12,758 nucleotides of DNA from Eubacteriales bacterium (GTDB lineage Bacteria; Bacillota_A; Clostridia; Christensenellales; Aristaeellaceae), in NCBI GenBank assembly GCA_029974855.1, contig JARKQO010000250.1:1-12758 (forward strand), given 5' to 3'. The notes below the pieces were generated by a model. That model was given only the letters and a program-made list of their open reading frames with translations, was not told the DNA's origin and did not search any database. This document shows positions 7,958 to 12,758 of the stretch, in pieces. Both the position numbers and the translations under genes were made by a program. Position 1 is the stretch's first letter, and every line of letters starts with the position of its first letter.

Positions 7958-9928
7958 ATGGACAGTATCAGGCCCATCCAAAGGCTTTCCCAGGAGGTGA
8001 TCGGCCAGATCGCCGCCGGGGAGGTGGTGGAGCGCCCCGCCTCCGCCGTGAAGGAGCTGGTGGAAAACAGCATCGACGCCGGGGCCACCGCCATCACCGT
8101 GGAATTGCGGGAGGGTGGTATCGCCTATTTGCGGGTGACGGACAACGGCCGGGGCATCCCCTCCTCCCAGATTCGCATGGCCTTTGAGCGCCATGCCACC
8201 AGCAAGATTACCCGCTCCCAGGACCTGTTTGACGTGCATACGTTGGGCTTTCGGGGGGAGGCCTTGGCCTCCATCGCGGCGGTGGCCAAGGTGACTTGCA
8301 CCACCCGCACCGCCCAGGAGGACTTCGGCATCCGGGCCCAGGTGGACGCGGGGGTATTGGGGGAGGTGCGGGAGGCGGCCATGCCCGTGGGCACCACCAT
8401 CTTGGTGAAGGAGCTGTTCTATAACACCCCGGTGCGCCTGCGGTTTTTGAAGAAACCCACTTTGGAAGCCTCCATGGTCACCGATTACATGACCCGGCTC
8501 ATCCTCTCCCGGCCGGACATCTCCTTCCGCTATGTAAACGAGGGCAAAACCGTCTACCAAAGCGCCGGGGACGGCACTTTGGAATCGGCCTTGCTGTGCT
8601 GCTACGGCAAGGACAGCCTCAAGGCCATGCACCGGGTGAAGGGGCATGAAAACGGGGTGCTGGTAGAAGGCTACGTAGGGGTGGGGGAGCTGGCCCGGGG
8701 CAACCGCCAGCAGCAATCCTTTTTTGTGAACGGGCGGTATTTCAAGGATGAGGCCCTGAGCCGGGCGGTGGAAAACGCCTGCCTGGGGCTGGTGATGATC
8801 GGGCGCTTTCCCTCCTGCGCCCTATTTTTGCAACTGCCCTATGACAAGGTGGACGTGAACGTACACCCCAACAAGCTTCAGGTGCGCTTCCAAAACCCCG
8901 GGGCTGTGGCCGGGGCGGTGGAGGTATTGGCCCGGCAGGCGGTGAGCCGCCAGCGCTTGGGGGATGTGCTGCTGGCCGGATGGGAAGCCAAGGACGATGG
9001 CCGCCCGGAGCCGCCCCGGGAGAGCATCCGGGTGGTGGCGCTGAAGGAGGAGGGGGAGGAAGATATTCCTGTAGCGCCTCCCCAGCCGGACATGGACCTG
9101 TCCCATATTACGCCCGCCATTCTACCGCCCCGGCCCGGGGCCAGTTCCTTGCGGGAAGGATTTGGGGTGCTGCCCCGGCAGGGGATGCCAGGGCCGGTTG
9201 TTTCCTGGCCTTCTAAGGGCCCTTCCCATGCCCGGATCCCTATGACGCCTCCATCCCCCGCGCCTGAGGACGCGGCCCCTACCCCCACCCATGCCCCCCA
9301 GGAACCCTCCGAGGAGCCCCTTCAGCAATCCCTCCTGCCGGAGGAGAGCACCCCAGCCCTGCGCCTGCTGGGCGTCGCCTTTCAAACCTATTTGCTCTTT
9401 GAGGCCGGGGAACGGCTGCTGTGGGTGGACCAGCACGCGGCCCACGAGCGGATTCTGTTTGATAAATTCTGGCAACGCTATGAAGGGGAGCGGATTTCCC
9501 AACGCCTGTTAAGCCCCCAGCTGGTGCCCTTGCCCGCCCAGGAGCGGATGCTGCTGGAGGAATGGCAGCCTTTGCTTAAGGAGGCGGGCTTTGAGGTGCG
9601 GCCCTTTGATGACACGGCGGTGGCGGTCCATGCCATCCCCACCTTGTTCGGGGTCAACGAACCCGCTTCGGAGCTGCTGCTGGAGGCCTTCGCCGCCTGC
9701 CAGGAGGGCCGGGGACCCCTCACCCAGGAGCGGGTACGCAGGCAAGTGGCCCAGATGGCATGCAAGCGGGCCATCAAGGCCGGGGATCAGCTCAGCCAGA
9801 TGGAGGTGGAGGACCTGCTGAAAACCATGCTGGAAACCGGGGTGTTGCCCACCTGCCCCCATGGCCGCCCCATTGTGGTGGAGGGGAGCCGCCGGGAGCT
9901 GGAGAAGCGGTTTCGTCGCATTCCGTGA
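7958..9928 (+). CDS. mutL: DNA mismatch repair protein MutL, endonuclease type
   Basis: MutL couples mismatch recognition by MutS to strand incision. The N-terminal GHKL ATPase (about residues 1-330) shows ENSIDAGA, DNGRGIP, RHATSKI and GFRGEALASI. A proline-rich linker of about 120 residues follows. The C-terminal domain carries the metal-dependent endonuclease motifs of non-methyl-directed systems: DQHAAHE beginning at D491, ACKRAIKAGD (C602) and CPHGRP (C633). The second acidic position of DQHA(x)2E(x)4E is Asp (D502) instead of Glu, a conservative change. QRLLSPQLVPL matches the region of the clamp-binding motif. Length is 656 residues (B. subtilis about 627). ATG 7958 is chosen because AAAGGA (7945-7950) is seven bases upstream; a TTG at 7952 would be only one base away. 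Fourteen bases separate it from miaA, a linkage also found in Proteobacteria. Confidence 0.98.
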   Translation: MDSIRPIQRLSQEVIGQIAAGEVVERPASAVKELVENSIDAGATAITVELREGGIAYLRVTDNGRGIPSSQIRMAFERHATSKITRSQDLFDVHTLGFRGEALASIAAVAKVTCTTRTAQEDFGIRAQVDAGVLGEVREAAMPVGTTILVKELFYNTPVRLRFLKKPTLEASMVTDYMTRLILSRPDISFRYVNEGKTVYQSAGDGTLESALLCCYGKDSLKAMHRVKGHENGVLVEGYVGVGELARGNRQQQSFFVNGRYFKDEALSRAVENACLGLVMIGRFPSCALFLQLPYDKVDVNVHPNKLQVRFQNPGAVAGAVEVLARQAVSRQRLGDVLLAGWEAKDDGRPEPPRESIRVVALKEEGEEDIPVAPPQPDMDLSHITPAILPPRPGASSLREGFGVLPRQGMPGPVVSWPSKGPSHARIPMTPPSPAPEDAAPTPTHAPQEPSEEPLQQSLLPEESTPALRLLGVAFQTYLLFEAGERLLWVDQHAAHERILFDKFWQRYEGERISQRLLSPQLVPLPAQERMLLEEWQPLLKEAGFEVRPFDDTAVAVHAIPTLFGVNEPASELLLEAFAACQEGRGPLTQERVRRQVAQMACKRAIKAGDQLSQMEVEDLLKTMLETGVLPTCPHGRPIVVEGSRRELEKRFRRIP

Positions 9929-9942
9929 CGGGGGAGCAACGC

Positions 9943-10920
9943 ATGAGGCAAAGCCCGGTTCTGGTGATTGTGGGGCCCACGGCGGCGGGAAAATCCGCCC
10001 TGTCCATGGCTTTGGCCCGGGAGCTGCCTGTGGAGATCGTCTGCATGGACTCCATGCAGGTGTATAGGGGCATGGACATCGGTACCGCCAAGCCCACCCA
10101 TCAGGAGCGGCGGCAGACGCCCCACCACATGCTGGACGTGGTACAGCCTCAGGAGAGCTTCTCCGTTTCCCAGTATGCGGACATGGCCCGGCCCCTCCTG
10201 CGGGAGATCGGCAGCCGGGGCAAGCTGCCCTTGCTGGTGGGGGGCACTGGCCTGTATTTGAAGGCCCTGATGGAGGGCCTGGCCTTGGGCGGGGCCACCG
10301 GCAGCCAGGAGGTACGGCAGCGGCTCCACGCCATCGCCGGGGAAGAAGGGGGCAACGAGGCCCTTCATGCTATGCTCCAGCAGGTGGACCCGGCCTCGGC
10401 TGGGCGGCTGCACCCCAACGACCTTCGCCGGGTGATCCGGGCCTTGGAGGTCTATGAGATCACCGGGCAGCCCCTCAGCAACCAGCCCCAGCCTCCCCGG
10501 GACGATGAGTTCACCTTCGGGCTGCTGGGAACCGCCTTGGAGCGGAGTGTGCTGTATGGGCGCATCAACCGGCGGGTGGAGGAGATGGCCGCCCAAGGCC
10601 TGGAAGAGGAAGTGCGGAGCCTGTTTGCCCAAGGGATTACGCCGGAGTGCCAGGCCATGCAAGGCATCGGCTACAAGGAATGGGTGCCGGTGCTGGAAGG
10701 GAAGGCCACCCGGGCCCAGGCCCTGGAAACCATGAAGCGCAATACCCGGCGCTACGCCAAGCGGCAGCTCACCTGGTTTGGGGCCCTGGAGGGCGTGCGC
10801 TGGCTGGACATGGAGCGGGCGGACGCCACGGCCCAAGCCTTGGAGTTTGCCCGGGCCTTTTGGGCCGCATCACAGGGCGGGACCAGGCCGCCCCAAGGAA
10901 AGGAACAGGACCAAGCGTGA
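9943..10920 (+). CDS. miaA: tRNA dimethylallyltransferase MiaA
   Basis: MiaA transfers the dimethylallyl group of DMAPP to N6 of A37 in tRNAs reading UNN codons, making i6A37, the substrate of MiaB encoded upstream. The 325 residues include the P-loop GPTAAGKS (11-18), DSMQVYRGMDIGTAKP, HHMLDVVQPQESFSVSQY, LLVGGTGLYLKALMEGL, the C-terminal QAMQGIGYKEW, and RNTRRYAKRQLTWF. The start ATG 9943 has GGGGGAG (9930-9936) six bases upstream. A GTG at 9925 overlapping the mutL stop is a weaker alternative that would add six residues. The last ~25 residues (after WLDMERADATAQALEFARAFW) are low-complexity and probably disordered. The stop overlaps the next start by one base (TGATG). The hfq gene that often follows miaA is not here. 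Confidence 0.97.
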   Translation: MRQSPVLVIVGPTAAGKSALSMALARELPVEIVCMDSMQVYRGMDIGTAKPTHQERRQTPHHMLDVVQPQESFSVSQYADMARPLLREIGSRGKLPLLVGGTGLYLKALMEGLALGGATGSQEVRQRLHAIAGEEGGNEALHAMLQQVDPASAGRLHPNDLRRVIRALEVYEITGQPLSNQPQPPRDDEFTFGLLGTALERSVLYGRINRRVEEMAAQGLEEEVRSLFAQGITPECQAMQGIGYKEWVPVLEGKATRAQALETMKRNTRRYAKRQLTWFGALEGVRWLDMERADATAQALEFARAFWAASQGGTRPPQGKEQDQA

Positions 10921-12152
10921 TGAAGCAAGCGGTGATCCAGGCGGAAGCCCGGTGCCAGGGGGCCTTTGCCCGCATCGAGGACATAGAGCTGGAGGGGACC
11001 CGGCGGGTGCTGGAGGCTTTTCAAAGCCACCAGGTTTCCGCCCGGCATTTTGCCCCCACCACGGGCTACGGCTATGGGGATGTGGGAAGGGATACCCTGG
11101 AGAGGGTCTTTGCCCAGGTGTTTGGTACCCAGGCGGCCTTGGTGCGGCCCCAGATCACCTCGGGCACCCATGCGCTGGCCCTGTGCCTCTTTGGGCTGCT
11201 GCGGCCCGGGGATCATCTGCTCTATGCCACCGGGGCCCCCTACGACACCCTGGAGGAGGTCATCGGTATCCGGGGCCCTGCCCCGGGCTCTTTGGGGGAG
11301 ATGGGGGTGGCCTATAGCCAGGTGGAGCTGACGGCCCAGGGGCAGATGGACCTGCCCGCCATCCGGGCTGCCATGAGGCCCAATACCCGATTGGTGGCTT
11401 TGCAGCGCAGCCGGGGGTATTCCACCCGGCGCTCCTTGCTGCCCCAGGAGGTAGAACCCCTGAGCCGGATGCTGAAGGGGGAGTTCCCCCAAGCCGCCCT
11501 GATGGTGGACAACTGCTACGGCGAGTTCGTATGCCCTACGGAGCCCAGCCATCACGGGGCCGACGTATGCGTGGGCAGCCTCATCAAAAACCCCGGCGGC
11601 GGCCTGGCCCCCACCGGAGGCTATTTGGCGGGCCGGGAGGAGTTGATCGAAAGGATCAGCTACCGGCTCACGGCCCCGGGCATTGGCCGGGAGGTGGGCA
11701 GCTACGCGGGCAGCTACCAGCCCTTTTACCAGGGCCTGTTCCTGGCCCCCCATGTGGTGGCCCAGGCCCTGAAAACCGCCGTTTTGGCCGCCGCCCTTCT
11801 GGAAGGCCTGGGTATGAAAACCAGCCCCGGGGTGGAGGATACCCGCTCGGACATCATCCAGGCCCTGGAATTTGGCACGCCGGAAAGGGTCATCGCCTTC
11901 TGCCAGGGGATTCAGGCGGCCTCCCCCGTGGACAGCATGGCCTTGCCCGAGCCCTGGGACATGCCCGGGTATCAGCACCAGGTGATCATGGCGGCGGGCA
12001 CCTTCGTGGCAGGGGCTTCCATTGAGCTCAGCGCGGACGCGCCCATCCGGGAGCCCTACGCGGTGTATCTGCAAGGGGGGCTCAGCTACAGCCACGGCAA
12101 GCTGGCCCTGACACTCGCCTTGGAGGACATGAAAAAAAAGGGCATGCTGTAG
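10920..12152 (+). CDS. PLP-dependent methionine gamma-lyase family protein (YnbB / 'aluminum resistance' family)
   Basis: This 410-residue protein is a fold-type I PLP enzyme of the Met_gamma_lyase / YnbB family (B. subtilis YnbB is about 420 residues). Visible family sequence includes HFAPTTGYGYGDVGRDTLE near residues 43-61, QITSGTHALALCLFGLLRPG (near 80-100), and MVDNCYGEFV, whose D197 should contact the PLP ring nitrogen. SLIKNPGGGLAPTGGY carries the predicted Schiff-base lysine K223. True substrate is uncertain: the family name comes from similarity to Cys/Met metabolism enzymes, and the aluminum link from early plasmid-borne members. The start ATG at 10920 overlaps the miaA stop by one base, with AGGA at 10907-10910 nine bases upstream; GTG 10917 is possible. 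The linkage miaA ... ynbB is also seen in Bacillus, where hfq and hflX lie between. An A8 run (12132-12139) sits four codons before the stop. Confidence 0.93.
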   Translation: MKQAVIQAEARCQGAFARIEDIELEGTRRVLEAFQSHQVSARHFAPTTGYGYGDVGRDTLERVFAQVFGTQAALVRPQITSGTHALALCLFGLLRPGDHLLYATGAPYDTLEEVIGIRGPAPGSLGEMGVAYSQVELTAQGQMDLPAIRAAMRPNTRLVALQRSRGYSTRRSLLPQEVEPLSRMLKGEFPQAALMVDNCYGEFVCPTEPSHHGADVCVGSLIKNPGGGLAPTGGYLAGREELIERISYRLTAPGIGREVGSYAGSYQPFYQGLFLAPHVVAQALKTAVLAAALLEGLGMKTSPGVEDTRSDIIQALEFGTPERVIAFCQGIQAASPVDSMALPEPWDMPGYQHQVIMAAGTFVAGASIELSADAPIREPYAVYLQGGLSYSHGKLALTLALEDMKKKGML

Positions 12153-12184
12153 GGGACAATCTTTCATGGGATTCATCCCTCCCC
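12122..12184 (+). other. Possible dnaX-like -1 frameshift or slippage site at the end of the ynbB-like gene
   Basis: The heptamer A AAA AAG (12134-12140) lies in the correct zero-frame phase for -1 slippage. GGAGG at 12122-12126 is seven bases upstream. GGGGA (12152-12156) can pair with TCCCC (12180-12184), enclosing GGGA-TTCA-TCCC (12168-12179). A -1 shift would bypass the TAG at 12150 and add 36 codons, ending at TGA 12248-12250 inside the next gene. The elements are seen; use as a recoding site is speculative, because Lys-rich C-termini give such runs by chance. Confidence 0.25.
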
Positions 12185-12222
12185 CGGCCGGTGCATACAC
12201 TGGCAAAAAGGAGGGATTTCCT
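12153..12222 (+). promoter_or_regulatory. Intergenic region with sigma-E-like -10 element and strong RBS for the last gene
   Basis: This 70-base gap is the longest in the window. CATACACT at 12194-12201 matches the -10 consensus CATACAnT of the sporulation factor sigma-E. A TTCATCC at 12171-12177, 16 bases upstream, is at best a poor -35. A start site about seven bases downstream would leave a leader of only ~15 bases, which is tight. AAGGAGG (12208-12214) is a near-perfect Shine-Dalgarno eight bases before the TTG at 12223. I see no U-tract terminator after the ynbB-like gene, so readthrough from the operon is also possible. Confidence 0.35.
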
Positions 12223-12758
12223 TTGCCTGAAGCCACTCAGACCCGCGTGAGAAACCTACGGGTAAAATCGGGCATTCATGCCCACAGGAACCCGGGGCCG
12301 GCCGCCGGGGACCCGGAGGCCACACCCCCGGAGCAGAGTCCACCCCGGTTCACCCCCAGCGACACCGCCATCCTCACGGACTGCTCCGTGAAGCCCGGGG
12401 CCATCCGCTGGATCAGCCTGGACAACCTGCTTCGCAACGTGGCGGTGGTGGGGGCCATTGTGCTGGTGATCATCGCCGCCCGGAACCAACAGGGAACCCC
12501 CACCCAAAGCGTGTTTGCCGCGCTCCAGTCCGGCATGAACATGGAATGGGACGAGAGCTTGGGAAAGCTCAGCTTTGTGAGCAATTTGCTGCCGGAAAGC
12601 GTGCTGGGGGTGTGGAGCCAGCAGGAGAACATCGCGGTGCTGGCCCCCAGCAACGGGGTGGTGGTGCACGCCTGGACCCGGGAGGAGCCCTACATTGAGC
12701 TGAAGGGAACCGTCACGGATGTGCGGGCCGCCGCCAACGGAGAGGTGATGTCCGTGGC
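12223..12758 (+). CDS. Putative single-pass membrane protein with degenerate LytM/M23-like domain, SpoIVFA-like (3' end outside window)
   Basis: The frame is open to the right edge; 178 codons are visible. The start is TTG 12223, chosen for AAGGAGG eight bases upstream; the first in-frame ATG (12534) would remove the membrane segment. Residues 1-71 are hydrophilic and proline-rich, probably cytoplasmic. NVAVVGAIVLVIIAA (72-86) is a transmembrane helix, followed by an external spacer. From about residue 145, PSNGVVV ... EPYIELKG ... VRAAANGEVMSV follows the layout of the start of a LytM (M23) domain. However, EPYIEL stands where an active peptidase has HxGxDx, so the zinc His and Asp both appear replaced by Glu. 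This topology resembles SpoIVFA, the regulator of the SpoIVFB protease. The missing C-terminus prevents a firm call; SpoIIQ-like or an active-site-degenerate murein hydrolase activator are alternatives. Confidence 0.6.
   Translation, partial: MPEATQTRVRNLRVKSGIHAHRNPGPAAGDPEATPPEQSPPRFTPSDTAILTDCSVKPGAIRWISLDNLLRNVAVVGAIVLVIIAARNQQGTPTQSVFAALQSGMNMEWDESLGKLSFVSNLLPESVLGVWSQQENIAVLAPSNGVVVHAWTREEPYIELKGTVTDVRAAANGEVMSV

Noticed and set aside
12152..12185. Possible rho-independent terminator after the ynbB-like gene
   Set aside because: The stems available (GGGGA/TCCCC and GGGA/TCCC) are short and are followed by C-rich sequence and not by a run of T, so they do not qualify as an intrinsic terminator.
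12184..12191. Palindrome CCGGCCGG before the last gene as an operator
   Set aside because: An eight-base GC palindrome is expected by chance in DNA this GC-rich, and it has no second copy nearby.
10752..12236. A 494-codon open frame on the minus strand opposite the ynbB-like gene
   Set aside because: It is a shadow of GC-rich codons on the other strand. The translation is low-complexity, rich in Gly, His, Pro and Gln with no recognisable family, while the + strand frame has a clear PLP-enzyme signature.

Overview
The window is a dense, single-strand block of bacterial housekeeping genes. Eight genes from position 2 to 12152 all lie on the + strand, with overlaps or gaps of 41 bases or less. 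A ninth gene starts at 12223 after a 70-base gap and runs off the right edge. I see no tRNA or rRNA gene, CRISPR array, insertion sequence or phage gene. Long minus-strand frames are shadows of GC-rich codons.

The gene order points to a GC-rich member of the Firmicutes, most likely Clostridia. The evidence is the string miaB, YlbF/YmcA-family gene, mutS, mutL, miaA, ynbB-like gene. It matches pieces of the Bacillus order ymcB(miaB)-ymcA ... mutS-mutL ... miaA-hfq ... ynbB, with hfq missing between miaA and the ynbB-like gene. The pair TIGR03960 radical SAM protein plus TIGR03936 'radical SAM-linked protein' next to an RNase E/G gene is also a clostridial arrangement. The last gene looks like a sporulation-type membrane protein (SpoIVFA-like).

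Layout: (1) 2-3472, a 5'-truncated TIGR03960 radical SAM gene, its TIGR03936 partner, and a short RNase E/G, each overlapping the next. (2) 3469-5285, miaB (tRNA methylthiotransferase) and a YlbF/YmcA-family protein with a four-cysteine tail. (3) 5327-9928, mutS and mutL, the mismatch-repair pair, with MutL of the endonuclease type. (4) 9943-12152, miaA (tRNA isopentenyltransferase) and a PLP enzyme of the methionine gamma-lyase/YnbB family. (5) 12223-end, a membrane protein with a TTG start and a degenerate LytM/M23-like beginning.

MiaA makes i6A37 and MiaB converts it to ms2i6A37, so both steps of this tRNA modification are co-encoded and flank mutS-mutL. The points most worth a second look are: a hairpin that hides both the ribosome binding site and the start codon of the RNase E/G gene; the absence of the zinc-link CPxC motif in that RNase; repeated CxxxCxxC cysteine clusters in three neighbouring products; a dnaX-like slippery sequence at the end of the ynbB-like gene; and a sigma-E-like -10 element before the last gene.
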